Origin: Kuschelorhynchus macadamiae
Lineage: Eukaryota > Arthropoda > Insecta > Coleoptera > Curculionidae
NCBI GenBank assembly: GCA_030620095.1
Contig: JAUTXW010001632.1
Span: forward strand, 64,501 to 128,500
Length of the DNA: 64,000 bases
Direction: 5' to 3'
Shown here one piece after another: positions 32,177 to 43,799 of this stretch (position 1 is its first letter; every line of letters starts with the position of its first letter). The notes under the pieces are model-generated. The model ran no database searches and was not told where the DNA came from. It saw nothing but the letters and a program-made list of their open reading frames with translations. Position numbers and translations under genes: made by a program.

Positions 32177-32745
32177 AGTCTTCCGGTTCGTCTCGTCGAA
32201 TGCAGACCTCTGTGTTGATAACATAAGTGGTGCCACGTGTTCGGTTTTGCTGCTTTATTTTGGGGGGAAACGGGAGACTCAACCGCTCAGAGTGGAAACT
32301 AACGACCCCGCTAGAAAGGGAGCAGACGCTGTGAACGTGTGAGGCCTAGTTGTTCCTGCATTCTATCCCGTTCGTCTGCCGCAGTTCTACATAGAATATT
32401 AGCGTAACGGCCGCTACGTGGCGGGAGTGGGAGGGGTAAGGGGATAGCTTGAAAGAAAAGGTTATCTCGTGAGACCAGTAGTACTCTCAAGGGGCATCTA
32501 GTGGAAGCCAAGATGCATTAGAAAAGATTTTAAAGAAAGTCAAATTTAAAGATTTTGAAATACACGGGGTGACCGGGGGAGCTCAGAGCTCGCCATCCGA
32601 AAATCCCACCGATAACGTCCCCAAACCGGAATAAAGTGTATCTCGCTCCGAGGGTCGCCGGATAAAGCGAGTAAGCTCCGGACGGGGAGCAATCTGGCAA
32701 ATGGACTAGTATCCGCGTCAACAATCAAGAAACAACAACAACAAC
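32177..32745 (+). mobile_element. GC-rich 569-bp retroposon with (CAA)n tail
   Basis: The segment is strikingly GC- and CpG-rich compared with both flanks. It ends in a (CAA)n tail (about 32725-32745) and is bounded by a 15-bp exact direct repeat. This is the signature of a LINE-mobilised insertion. No long ORF or RT motif is present on either strand. The first part (TCTTCCGGTTCGTCTCGTCG...) looks like the GC-rich 5' UTR and the last part (CTCCGAGGGTCGCCGG...) like the 3' UTR of an autonomous LINE, so it may be a SIDE-type internally deleted element. Alternatively it is a SINE, but no tRNA-like A and B boxes at the usual spacing are visible. Confidence 0.65.
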
Positions 32746-32760
32746 AACACGTTATACTCC
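32746..32760. repeat. Right 15-bp target-site duplication
   Basis: Exact copy of 32162-32176. Rejoining the flanks gives a continuous AT-rich sequence followed by CCCCTACCCTCCCC. Confidence 0.75.
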
Positions 32761-34135
32761 CCTACCCTCCCCTACCGCATTTTCTAGGTTATCCTTGAGT
32801 CGCAACATTCAATGTATTTGGTATAGGGGTTATGTTTCTTCCTGTGTATTTAATCTAAGATATGAAGAGTTGATGCAGCTAGTGTCAAAAACCACCAAAA
32901 TGTTATGATAAGATTAAGATAAATATATATATATAGAAGTTACCCTAGACATTATTCATAAACATGCAGAGGTTTGGATATAGAGAAAAAGATAGGTAGT
33001 GATGACGCGAAAACGATTCCTAATTTCTTAATAGACGATATAATAACATTAAAAGCTTGATATTTAATTTTGTAATAGAAGGGTAATTTTTAATTATCTA
33101 AAATCTAAAAACTAGAGGAAAAAATGATTTATGAACAATATTGTCAATTCTAAAAAAAATTAATTATCTTTTCAAGAGTTTGAAGCATTCGTCAGTTTTT
33201 TATCAATTTTGTTGGCTTCTTGCACAAAAAATTTTGTTGGCTTCTTGCACTTACTGCACTTGAGAATGAACTTTACTGTCTCTTATGAAAGACCCAACCA
33301 ATCACTACTTCAGGGACTTCGACGTTGCTACAGGGAAGCGGCGCATATTAAAAATAAAAATGGATCTTTTTCGATAGTTATACAAATTTGTTGCAAGGCG
33401 ATTTCATGAATAACATTTTTTAACAAAATCAGTTTTGGTAAAAATGATGTCATTAATGAAACTCCCAAAAAGCAACAACCTTGAATATTACTAGTATTAG
33501 TATTCAACTTGACTATTTCACGAGAAAAATAACAGAAAAAATCATTGGCATTTTTAAATCTTTTGTGTTCGAATGGAGAAGTTGGAATGGAGGCAGTCCT
33601 GGCAGTCTCCATTCGGGCGGACATATACATCAGATATATTTATTTTATTATTTTCTATTTCAAGGCTTTTTTTCCAATTATACAGGGTGGTCGGAGAAGA
33701 ATAAAATACATCCCTGAAATTGAGATAAAAAATATTTCAAGAGCGTTTAGCTTTTGTTAACAAAGAGCTAAACACATACATTTTTGTTTGTGTACAGTAC
33801 AGTGTACAAGTACAGCCTCCAAAAACGAAAAGTTTTCTCAAAGCAGTTAGCATTGGTATATAAAATGTATTCTACTATACGCGGTAGCTCTAGGGCATAC
33901 AAGAGTTCCTAAAAAAATGTCAATGTATTTTTTATTTCCATAGCGCTACGCTTTTTAAAAAACTGTAAAGTAGGGCAAATTTATTTTCTTTTTTTTTGCA
34001 TACATCAGCAATTTTTTTCTTTATGAAAGGTTACTCTAAGGGGATAAAAAAGCTCCCTAAAAACGAATTTGAAATTTTAGATTTTTCTTAGATGTTGTAA
34101 AACGCTAAATTTTAATAAATATATATATATATATA

Positions 34136-34181
<46 letters not shown>

Positions 34182-34529
34182 TACAAAAACAGCAAAACAC
34201 GGCACGCTTATTATATTTTTTGTTTTCAGCAACAAAATTATGGCAACTGATAGCTTTAAAATTGTATATATAACTCTTTCCTTTATTATTCGAAAAAATA
34301 TCAAATTCATCAATTAAGATAAAACACATGACTACCTTTTTTTGTCATTTGAGCAAAAACTTTTTGCAAACTAACATTTTGTTTTATTAAATGTCAGTTA
34401 TTAAAAAAATCCTATATGTAAAGGAACAGAAATTTCACAATTTTTTATCCAACTTCATCATGACGGTTAATAGATCAAAAAGCTCGCTAAGTGTGATACA
34501 TTATACAGGTGTCTGAAATAAACTAATCC
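32761..34529. other. Non-coding region with short repeats
   Basis: No gene recognised. Contains a 21-bp direct repeat (33205-33225 and 33230-33250), a 10-bp inverted repeat CGAATGGAGA/TCTCCATTCG (33570-33579 and 33606-33615), an ACAGGGTGGTCGG phrase at about 33683 of the kind found at insect MITE ends, and a TA microsatellite at 34118-34179. Confidence 0.55.
34118..34179. repeat. (TA)n microsatellite
   Basis: Alternating TA tract with one short interruption (TAATTTA). Confidence 0.95.
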
Positions 34530-35196
34530 CAAAAACTTGAGCATATCTATAACGAAACCGAAACTTCATGTTTTAGCTTTCTTCTATTCACATATGTCTC
34601 CTCATGTTCAGCAGGCCTGTTTACTTTTACATGTGATCCATCAATAACCCCAATAACATTTCTGATCTGTTGTTTACTATAGAAGTTTTCTGCTATAATT
34701 TTTTTCCTTTCATTATTTGGCCATACAATGTACTCATTTTTTAGACTTAATAAAAATTCCAATACTCGAATAAGCACTCGATGTGCTGAACTTATACTGA
34801 CTTTAAAACGATCGCAAATTTGTCAGAAAGTTTCAGTATTTGCCAGGTACCATATTGCTAGCAATATGGACTTCTCGCCAGTTATCCTTGGTTCGCCACA
34901 TTCATGTTTTGCAGAAAATCTCGAGTTTTCATAGCGTTCTAAAAAAATAAAAATTTAGTCTGGACACATTATTGTCATTCCAAAAAAGGATAAATCTAAA
35001 GAGTACAAAATACTTAGCTTACCAACTAACATATATGCCGTATCCTTAGTTATTCTAAAATGGTACTTAAACTGCTTGTCATCATAGATCTTCACATACC
35101 TTGAAATCTTAGCAATTTTTCTCTTGGGTTCAACATTATCATCTGATGAATCTGAGGAGCTTTTAACATCAGAAACAGTATCAAACAGGAACAAAG
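34530..35196 (-). pseudogene. PIF/Harbinger transposase (HARBI1-like), truncated
   Basis: Two exons can be built with matching phase. Exon A is 35196-35023 (acceptor CCATTGCAG; donor TTG|GTAAGC) and encodes an acidic Ser-rich start, then KYHFRITKDTAYMLVG. Exon B begins at 34938 (acceptor ATTTTTTTAG) with ERYENSRF, then ITGEKSILLAIWYLANTETF, a TGA at 34823-34825, QICDRFKVSISSAHRVL, VWPNNERKKII, and NVIGVIDGSHVKV, the first catalytic Asp block of the DDE_Tnp_4 family. The RRKLKHEVSVSL end replaces the usual NRK..HS continuation, and the remaining DDE residues are missing. The TGA stands where the family has Arg or a similar residue (CGA to TGA change likely). No terminal inverted repeats found. 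A more 5' exon is implied by the acceptor. Confidence 0.75.
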
Positions 35197-35712
35197 CTGC
35201 AATGGAATGACATATTTAACTAATATTTAAGCCACAGATAAAAGTTTGTAATTTAAGGTATTTGATCCCTTCTATCCTGGCTTCTATCTTACCAACTTGT
35301 TTCATAATCCACCTCCTGTGATTTTGAATATCTTTTAAGTTTCTAACAAACTTAACAAATTTATTAAATAAACGGTTGATATTGAATCATACATATATAA
35401 AAAGAACCATATGAATTAAAATGAACAACAAAAACAAAACACGAATTATCCCTATGACATCACGTTGGGATGGTTTGGCTTTTGGTTAATGTATTTTCAG
35501 TTCCAGCTGCACGGTTGTGCTCGCAGCGCTCGTGTTTCAAGCACAGGCGCTTTAAGCCCAAACAAAATTCAGCTGGAAAGCGGCTCTTGTGTGCTCGCCA
35601 GCCAGCGCATCTACGTCGGATGTGAGGTATACCCTGGAAATAAACGTCAATACAAATTGTAGGTTAGGTTACTAGTTTGACAACAAATAACAGTTTTTAT
35701 TTTTTTTGCGAA
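35197..35712. promoter_or_regulatory. Intergenic region with a CpG-richer block
   Basis: 35500-35640 is clearly richer in CpG than its surroundings (CTCGCAGCGCTCGTG, CGCCAGCCAGCGC, CTACGTCGG). It lies just upstream of the small plus-strand ORF at 35713, so it may be its promoter. No core promoter element can be named with confidence. Confidence 0.3.
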
Positions 35713-35928
35713 ATGAATTTTACCTTGGAAAGAAAAGAAGTATTAAGAATCAAGAACTATATGTCTTGTGAAGTTTCCGGTTGCTTCAGCCTCAGTAAAA
35801 TAGACAAATTTAATATTCTGTTAGATTTCCTAAAAACCCTGATTTCTACAGTACAGAAGTTTTATGCTTGCCACAAATATGACAAAATTAACTTAAATAA
35901 CGTTAAATATTTGGTTAAACATTTCTAA
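35713..35928 (+). CDS. Unrecognised small protein, 71 residues
   Basis: ATG 35713 opens MNFTLERKEVLRIKNYMSCE and ends in KYLVKHF-stop. The open frame extends 12 codons further upstream without an ATG. The protein is mixed charged/hydrophobic, with predicted helices (KFNILLDFLKTLISTVQKF) and four cysteines. I know no family for it. Support is limited to a CpG-rich upstream block and a non-repetitive composition; it may be chance. Confidence 0.3.
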   Translation: MNFTLERKEVLRIKNYMSCEVSGCFSLSKIDKFNILLDFLKTLISTVQKFYACHKYDKINLNNVKYLVKHF

Positions 35929-38460
35929 AACAAATGATTTTTATTATATGCTAAGCTAAGCATTTTGAAAATAAAAAGAAAAATTAATGATGCTGCAGAG
36001 CTTCCTGCTCCAGACTTGTTTAAAAACCAATAATCGAAAAAATAAAAGAAATATTACAGATGAGACTGAGGATCGGACTTTGGCAGGCTTACCTGATAAC
36101 AGAAAATTTGAGTAGACTAAAATCAGATAAAGATTTAACTAAAATGTATATAAATAGTAACAAACATTTTCAAAGGTGTTCAAATACTTGATATTCTCAC
36201 ATACCTACTGTAAACAGATGTCCTCTTTTAAGCATGTTTGTAGGCATCTAGTATATACAATTTCTCTGAATTGTTCCCTTTTTGTTCATGGAAATTACAT
36301 TAAAAAAAAGCATATAATTATTTTTTTACATCCGAAATAAAAGATTACTAATGACCTTACTCTGAACAAAAGTTAGGACCTTTTCTTTCAGTCATTGGTT
36401 TAGATCATGGTTATTAGTACTCAAACACAAAAGGGGTGATCTTTTTTTAGTCATTTGTTGGATCAGACTAGGGGAATTTTTCTGTAGTAGAATTTTAAGC
36501 ACTTGTTCGTTTGAAGATATTAGAATCTATTAACTTCTAAGACTTTAGTTCCGTAAAAAACAGCTAAAAACTTACAAAAAAAATATTTTTTAACATTCTG
36601 TTTTACTTACAATCAATTCATTAACATTTTCTTTCCGTTTTCTCTTTATTTGATTATGTAAGTTGTATTTATTTTTTGTTTGTCTTCAGTTGGTTTTCAT
36701 TCTTTCTTAGATATCCCAAATTGATATTTCTAAAACCTGTCAACCTTAATTTAATTCATTTTGCCAGCCTTAAGTACCCTTCGAAAGTGGGCTTTAAACA
36801 TTCAGCTGAATCCCAGGATTTTGTCACATATTATTTAAGGTAATGAGACCAAAGTCTGCAGCATTAGCAGACTTTTGAAAAATGTACACTTTTATTTAAA
36901 AAATTTACCATTTTGATGTCCAAGTTAAATAGATATATTCTACCATGTAAATGTTTTCTACAGAATTTTACATAGACCTGGAATAAACTTCAACTAAATG
37001 CTTATTAAAAGTACGCATATTTTTTTATTCATTTTCTTTACCTATAATAGACTTAACGTGTGGCTTACAAACTTCCTAGAATGATATACATAGATGGAGG
37101 CCTTGAGTTAGGCTACAAATAGTAGGAACCAGAAACTGATACTGGAAAACTCCTATATTGTCAGATACACAACTAAAAACAGAAACATTTTCTAAAATCT
37201 TAGTTAATTAAATGGTTACCACGCAGTGTTTATGTAAATTGAATAATACAGTTCTAGATAATACCACTTAACACACAATTGGCAGAGACATAATATTGAT
37301 ATGAATTTTCCAGTGCCATTAATCTAATTTAGTTTTAATATGAAGTTACAAGCATATATCAAAATGTTCACATTAGATACATCTTCTTTAAACATAATTA
37401 AGTTTGTGCAGTCAGTGCTAAAATTTCATCAAGTTCTCTCTCTCATCTCTATATAGTAGCTGAACACTTCTTAGTTTAAAGAATACAAATTCACACAGAA
37501 AACTAAAAATAGGGCTCTTAAGTATACTTATTATGATAATTGGAGGTTTTTTTTATTTATTTCTGTCTAGAAGTTCCTTCTGAATGAGGAGTAGTCTCGG
37601 GGGTAGTTGGTAGTTTCCATCATGATATGTATGTTGTTTGTTATCCGTAGTGCATTCATTAGTCAGCATTCTTATGTATCAGCTAAAACAAAAATATCTA
37701 GTTAGGTACATATAAAAACTATTGAAACATACATATGAATGGTTAAATAAGATTATAATCTACATAATACCAAAAAATGGGTTTTATGTACAATCAATTG
37801 TGTTGTGTAAGGCTTCAGAGGTCTGGTTTCAGTTTTGTCAAAGTGATTACTCAAGTACTTGATGATACAATGAATATTAAGTAACATGTTCAGCTACACA
37901 TAGGATATTTGACTTATTATAGCATTTGAAACATATTTTTTTTAAATACTTGAGTTCAAAATATATAGCTTGAACAGTCCAAATAAAAATATTTCTACAT
38001 GTTTTGAGTTCTTTTACATCAGTTTAATGACTGTATTTACATCTACTTTTTTAAGAATTTTTTCAAATAACAGTTTGGTATGCTAATCCTAAAGAACTAC
38101 ATAATTTTCTCAATATTTCTCATATTATTATGTTGTATTACTAGAAAACTAAATAATACATACCTGCACTTCGAACGATATATAAAATTATTCCAATAAA
38201 CAACTTAACGATCTGCAACTATCATACGTCCAAAATTCGACGAAAATACACAAAAACGTAGGAAAGAAAATCACAGAAATATATTTAACCTTTACCTGTC
38301 AAATTAACGTTTGCTCATAACCACAAAAAACAAAACTAATAAACATGATCTAGGATGATTTTATAAGTAATAGCTCTTTAAGCGATAGACCGATACATGA
38401 ATTCCGTTAATAAATTTTAGTAAAGGTGTACTGCGCGCGTATTCTGTATCGCCAATAGAC
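35929..38460. other. Long AT-rich region without a confident gene
   Basis: No gene that I can support. On the minus strand there is a clean donor (GTGCAG|GTATGT, about 38163) at the end of a CpG-containing stretch (38165-38320), and an acceptor-like tract (ATTTTTGTTTTAG, about 37691). A 38-codon frame (37669-37553, MLTNECTT...LLDRNK) follows, but all three frames have stops within 24 nt of that acceptor. This could be a non-coding spliced transcript or chance. Confidence 0.35.
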
Positions 38461-38499
38461 AAGAAATTTCCTTCTATAAGAATAGAGAGGAAATTTCTT
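38461..38499. repeat. Hairpin with 11-bp arms at the left edge of the duplicated segment
   Basis: AAGAAATTTCC (38461-38471) pairs with GGAAATTTCTT (38489-38499), with an extra inner TCTAT/ATAGA pairing. It lies about 25 bp outside the start of homology with the 49.9 kb region and is not present there. Confidence 0.6.
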
Positions 38500-39409
38500 T
38501 ATATTTCATGAACCTATTCTGTACCGGTATTGTCGGATTTGTCCTAATGTTCATCTGTCCTACCACCCGAATGGAGCTTTGTCTGACAAGGATAGAAGAT
38601 GAGATGGATTTATAGACAATCAAATGTGCTGACGTGTAGAATATAAATATTGTGGCAAATTTTTCAGAGAAGTTTTTACGAATATAAACATCACCTACCT
38701 AATTAGTAATTACTGATCATATTTATTGCTACAATTATTGATTGTGTATTTCTTAAGAATATTTCCTTTATTTTCGATTATTTTTGTACAAGATATTCTC
38801 AAAAAAGTGGAATTATACTAATTTTTATTTTGTAGGCATAATAGGTATCGGGGATGCAAACTGAAAATGGATCGATATCATAACTTACTTTTTAGGGGTA
38901 TCCTATACCATTTTTTGTAATCGTTATTTTATATTTAAATTACATTTCACCTAATTCGGGATAGGATAAGTATGATTGTCATTGTGCGTCAGTTTTTAAG
39001 ATAGGTACATGATAAACATCCATGTTATGTTTTTATTTTTAATCTCCCAAATGCAATCTGGCCTAATAACTAAAGAACTATCAGACAGCAGTGCAATGTT
39101 GTGAGGATTACCCAGGTCCCAGCTTGAAGTGTATTTCCTTTTTACTGTTTTCCAATGTAGCAAGTACTGATGTATATCCTGCTTTAAATAATATCTTACT
39201 AAATACTGTGCACCATTTAGCATGTTTTGTTAATTATTTAAACCAATTATAATGTGATGAATTCTATTGAGAATTCAGTAATGCTGATTTCATGATGATA
39301 AATAATTATTTAGTGAATATTGATTGAGCAAAATGTTTTAGAGAGTGAGTATATGATAAGGATGATATAAGTACTCCATTTTTCCGCCTTCAAAAATGTC
39401 AAAACGGGC

Positions 39410-39670
39410 AAAATTTTCTGGCCATAAAATATTTTAATACCCTCCCTAGGGCTGTCAGGGACCTCCCGCTGAGGCAATTTAAAAGCAGAGTGAGGGAGTT
39501 TTTACTGGCAAAGGCCTTTTACTCATTTGGTGAGTTTACAGTTTTAGTTAAATATATTAACAATTTTATAGAGTTATCAAATTCTCAAGTTTTAGTAGAT
39601 TTATTCAATTTGATTTGTTATTGTTGACTTATGTATGTTGTTGTAAATGACATTAACATCAATAAACTAA
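39410..39670 (+). mobile_element. LINE 3' tail fragment
   Basis: One frame reads YFNTLPRAVRDLPLRQFKSR, then LLAKAFYSFGEF, the C-terminal signature also seen at the end of LINE-A ORF2 (LPAHLRQI...LVAKAYYTVDEF). An AT-rich 3' UTR follows. It interrupts the MULE derivative, since homology to the 56 kb region is absent here and resumes at about 39880. Confidence 0.7.
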
Positions 39671-40002
39671 AAAGTTTCCTCAATACCATGTCAACATAAA
39701 CATGATCGAGAACATCAATAGAAATTAAATTTCTATGCTTTGCGGCTTTTAGGTGTGGGGTCAAATTTCAGGAGTATCATAGAGTGGACATGCTTGTTAG
39801 ACTTGCATTGAGCACTTTTGAGAGATGATTACTTTTTGACCTAGCTATGTCTAATTGATTGTCTACAATTACTTTCTAGGATTGGTTTTAATGTCCCTAA
39901 ATGTAATCTTCATCCCTTTAAACTTCTTGCTGTCTTTCGATGCTACTAGGTATGGTAGTCAAGCACCTATCGATAAAACTCTTTGTGTACTAGACGATCA
40001 TA

Positions 40003-40036
40003 GTATATATATATACATACATACATACATACATAT
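40003..40036. repeat. (TA)n(CATA)n microsatellite
   Basis: TATATATATA followed by several ACATAC units. The related 56-57 kb copy has its own TA run at about 57098-57125 at a nearby position. Confidence 0.85.
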
Positions 40037-40690
40037 ATTTATATTTTTTGTAATTAATATATTAGGTTTAAAGAGAAACATACATTTTATGAGAGAATAA
40101 AGCGTGTTCCTAAAGAAATTGGGTTTTATTTTACTGATTGTAATGTTTTAAAAAGTATTCCTCAAATGAGTGAAATGCCCTGAAAATTAGGTACTACATT
40201 GCCTCCTATACAAGGCTTCTGTTGTATAATTTCCACCTGAATACTAGGAAATACTTCTGCCGTTTTTATTCTCTATGTTATTGAAATATAATTACTGTAT
40301 TAAATTTAGTTTTGTTTTAAATCGGTAACAAAAAAACCTAAAAAAAAAAAATCAGTTAGGTAAAGTAATGTTCATATTTAAAAATTACTTTTGCTTCAAA
40401 ATAAAAAGAATTTATATTTTCAAATAAGTTTTTGTGAGTTAATAGATCTGATAAGACTTGATTCTAGCTACCTCACTATTTTCCCTTATGCTCCTCAAAG
40501 TATGAAACTTCTTTTGAAGACGTTACTTATTTTCTTAGTGGTAGGTACATGAATATACTCTATTGGAATTGACCAATAAATTATCCTACTTTATTAAAAC
40601 TTTGTATGTTTGGTTAGCAGACATTTTAAAAGCATTGTAGGTATGGTACTTGATGAATGCTTTTTTTACAGAGGAAATAATACACCAGAC

Positions 40691-41836
40691 TACGAAAAAT
40701 GTATAAAATATATTCATATTGCTTGCACTGTACACATATTTTTATTAGAAAAACATAAATAAAATCCTTAAGCTTGAAAACTCAAGTAACCAGAGCTAGA
40801 TGACATAAATGAACAACCAATTGAAAACTTTTATTTGGCTCATTGCTTTTTAACATTGACCGACAGTCTTTTTTCTAGAAACTGCTACTGTTATCTATCC
40901 ATAAGCCAGTGGAAAAGGAGGGGGGTGCTTGCCAGACTTCACCTGAAATTAAAAAAAAATATAAATAATAACACTTGTTTAATTAATTAATTTATATAAA
41001 TAGGAGGTCAGTGGTTTAAACATAAAATGTGAGATCTTATACAGGGAGTTCTTTAGCAAGGTGTCGTTTGGTTTTAGTAGACTATAAACTACTAAGAATA
41101 AGTATAAACAAGCATAAATCATATTTAAAACAGACACAGATAAAAATCAAATCGGTGGGAAAAATTAAGGTAAGTTTTACAGAAATAAAAAATAAAAATA
41201 TAGAACATTTAAAAAACAGGTAAAATAAAACGGAATTAAACCCTCAATTACTTCACTTTAAATGTCTTAATCACTGTACATTAATAACCTGCTGCCACCC
41301 AAAATGAAAAATATTCTTTTTAAACTAACACCTACAAAGATTATATACAACTATTTTTGATGAAAGTATTTTTCTGTGGTAGAACCTAAAATTAAAATAG
41401 GTAGAACTTTAATCCACCACTGCATCGAGAATTTAGTGAACAAATAAATTTTAGGATATATCTCCTTTGTTTTTCTTATAGTTTTAAAGATGACTTTTTT
41501 GTAATTATTATTAGTTCTGGGACAATATTTCAGCCTTTAATTTCGTATTCAGACATTACTAAACAAATGATAGACACATTTTCATGGTGCCTCAAATACC
41601 TACCAAAAAATGGTTAACAGCTCTTGAACCATGACTTCCAGATGTGAAAACTAGAAGTAGGTACAGACATAATTGCTTAGTGTATAATCAAAAATAAAGG
41701 TTTGACTGAAGCTTTTGAGGTTAGTTATCTTCAAAAAATTATTGCAAATTATGTATGCAGAAATATTTACCTTATATCAATTTTTTTTTCTGGTTTTTCT
41801 ACAAAAATCCATCTTGGGAAAAACGTCGTCCAACTC
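40691..41836. other. AT-rich spacer
   Basis: No gene recognised. The plus frame at 41029-41223 is low-complexity Lys/Ile-rich and shows no domain. Confidence 0.45.
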
Positions 41837-42216
41837 TTAGGGATCTATTTTTGCAATATGGATAAAAAAATACATTAATACTTCAGTACAATTAATGGAA
41901 ATCTGTAAATACTTAGAAGGAAAGAATCTGAAAAAATATAAATATAACAAAACTGATATGTAAAAGCGTTGAAAACGTTTGGGCAATCCTTCTATAGCCT
42001 GTAGAAATACCCAACGAACACTATCACAATCCACGTCACTAGTTTGAGGTGTATTTTGACCTAGTGCTACAAACTCAAATTCTGAATTGTTAAACTCCGT
42101 TTTTATTGCCTTTTTGTTATATAGATTTAGATCTAAGTAACTAGGCGGTCCAACAAAACAGCTGACTGCCGTTAATATGGCTGGCGTAGCACATTGTTTT
42201 CTTCCATATGAGCCCG
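41837..42216 (-). CDS. Unrecognised open frame without ATG, possible exon
   Basis: The frame is open from about 42216 to 41837 and reads GSYGRKQCATPAILTA, then FNNSEFEFVALGQN, DSVRWVFLQAIEGLPKRFQR. The first 90 residues have a balanced, protein-like composition, unlike the AT-driven frames around it. The last 35 residues become Phe/Tyr/Leu-rich and are probably non-coding beyond a splice site. No ATG precedes it in frame. A CpG-containing block (TTCCGAGCGGCGGAAAC, about 42349) lies upstream and could be a promoter. I do not recognise a family. It may be an internal exon of a host gene or a decayed element. Confidence 0.3.
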
Positions 42217-42636
42217 TGATAATTTAAAATCAAATTTCAAGTATTTGTATATATATTTAGTGCATTTTTTTGTATAGAACCATTTTTTACAGTTGCTTAG
42301 TTATGACAAGCGAATACTTTTTGGAACTAACGAAATAAAAAAGCCGAAGTTTCCGAGCGGCGGAAACAAAACATTTTTATAATTAAAATTAGATCGTTTT
42401 GTAGTGTAGATCCAAAAGACTTTTCCCCAGTGACAAATATGGACATTGTTAGTTACCTAGTTCTTCAATTTAAATTATGTATATCCAAGTTAAACTTACT
42501 TCAATCTGTGTCTTTATTATTCTGTACTGCACCCAGTACATATATTTTTTTATAAATAAAACATAACAATAAAACAAACATGTTTGTATTTAAATAAATG
42601 GTCATGCATGTCAGAGTGAATCAATATATAACATTT

Positions 42637-42882
42637 TCAAAGTGAATATAATAAGAATAAAAAGTTGTTTTTACAATAAACCTGATGACGAGTGTAAAAG
42701 AACTCAATTTCTTTCAGGATAATGAAACCTTTACTAGACTTAAACTTACTTATTTCTAGAAAAAATTTAATTTTATACTTGCACTCTAGGACGGGATTAT
42801 ACCATGGAGACCCTAAAAAAAATTTGTTCCGTTTTATATTTTTCAGGTTATTGAAAAACTTAAAATTCTGAAGAGTGTCCAT
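42637..42882 (-). pseudogene. LINE linker fragment
   Basis: The frame has FLGSPWYNPVLECKYKIKFF and FILKEIEFFYTRHQVYCK, the pattern (W-x-NP-x-L then charged helices, Y-x4-K) of the endonuclease-RT linker in the LINE-D type (WFDPALKTNVFEKK at 13.8 kb). Nothing recognisable flanks it on the same strand. It is a short relic, and the family is inferred from one block. Confidence 0.45.
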
Positions 42883-43089
42883 GCCTTTATCCTATTTGTA
42901 ATCCTGACAGGAATTTCCACCCTTCGTAATTTAAGAACTTCTGTCCTGAATGAATGATCTTTCTTTATTCAGTCATAGGTTTTGTTGAGAGACACTTTTG
43001 GCAAATCTTAATATTAAGTAAGTAATAACCCTGTATATGGTTATTGTAGCTTCATTTATTATACATAAAAAAAAATTGGAATAACACAG

Positions 43090-43269
43090 CTAATACACTT
43101 GTGCTAAGATAATATCAAGGTAAAAAGCATACAGTATTTAGTTCCTAAAGTATGTAATAAACTTCCAGCTTCCACATACGATGAATTTATTAAATTTAAG
43201 ATAGAATGTAAAAAAATATTTAATACCTACTCGTATAAAGAATTTAAGAACTATGAGTCTTTTAAATAA
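43090..43269 (+). pseudogene. LINE ORF2 C-terminal fragment
   Basis: The frame ending at TAA 43269 reads YLVPKVCNKLPASTYDEFIK, then FKIECKKIFNTYSYKEF. This is the C-terminal 'vPk-x-yN-x-LP ... K-x-F-K-x-x-l-K-x-x-L ... y-x-x-x-E' signature of CR1/Jockey-type ORF2. It has no RT upstream, so it is a short 5'-truncated insertion. Confidence 0.6.
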
Positions 43270-43799
43270 GATTACCTCACTTTCCCAAACAAAAAAATAA
43301 TTACACAGTTGCATAAAGGATAAAATTATTTTAAACATCTCTTTTAAGATGGTACACACAAATACTGATAATTATTTAAGTCCCCTAAAACATAAAAAAA
43401 TAATACAGCATTCAAATATATAACGATACAAAATTTAATACAACTTTTTGAAACAAATATTAGATATTTGATCAGTTTCGATTAAGAATCATAATAATTG
43501 TAACTAGCTAGATTAATTTCAGTTTTTTTATAAATGATTAATATAAAATGTTTTGCACACTCTTGGGCGTAATTTAATTCAATAGTACGTAAATCCTCTT
43601 CTAATTGCAGTAATCCACTTCAGTCACATCGACGAAAGTTCATTCATTCGTTTTCATATGTAAAATTCAAAATTTTTGAAACTTACAAATAAAAGTAACA
43701 TTGTCTTTTATCCCTCTACATCCACATTTTACAATACAACCAAAAGAAGGCAGGATTTAAGGCAAAAAATAGAAATAAATATCAAAACTCCCATGTAAA

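Larger units (their letters stand above)
38525..40690 (+). mobile_element. Internally deleted copy of the MULE-bearing 49925-57740 segment
   Basis: Three stretches match the 49.9-57.7 kb region in the same order and strand. (1) 38525-38890 against 49925-50350, including GTCTGACAAGGATAGAAGATGAGA, TGATTGTGTATT and the exon 1 start AAACTGAAAATGGATCG. (2) 38900-39350 against 55945-56230, including CCATTTTTTGTAATC, GTTTTC(C/T)AATGT, ATCCTGCTTTA and ATTTAGT(G/A)AATATTGATTGAG. (3) 39880-40690 against 56840-57740, including AGGATTGGTTTTAAT, GAGTGAAATGCCCTGAAAAT, GCCTCCTATACAAGGCTT, GATCTGATAAG and TTTGGTT(A/G)GCAGACA. Everything between MULE exon 1 and the RING exon is missing (deletion junction about 38895). 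A LINE tail has inserted at 39410-39670. It behaves like a non-autonomous derivative, though a diverged segmental duplication with later deletion is also possible. Confidence 0.75.

Noticed and set aside
32120..32280. LTR of a Ty3/gypsy-type element (TATAAATA, AATAAA, then GTGGTGCCACG resembling a primer-binding site)
   Set aside because: No second LTR, no gag or pol nearby, and the TATAAATA part lies outside the 15-bp TSD while the GTGGTGCC part lies inside it, so they are not one unit.
33328..33630. 100-codon minus-strand frame
   Set aside because: No recognisable domain, no supporting splice or promoter signal, and it overlaps an inverted repeat.
37553..37669. 38-codon minus-strand ORF after an acceptor-like tract
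   Set aside because: All three frames are closed within 24 nt of the acceptor and no partner exon in phase was found, so it is mentioned only as part of the spacer.
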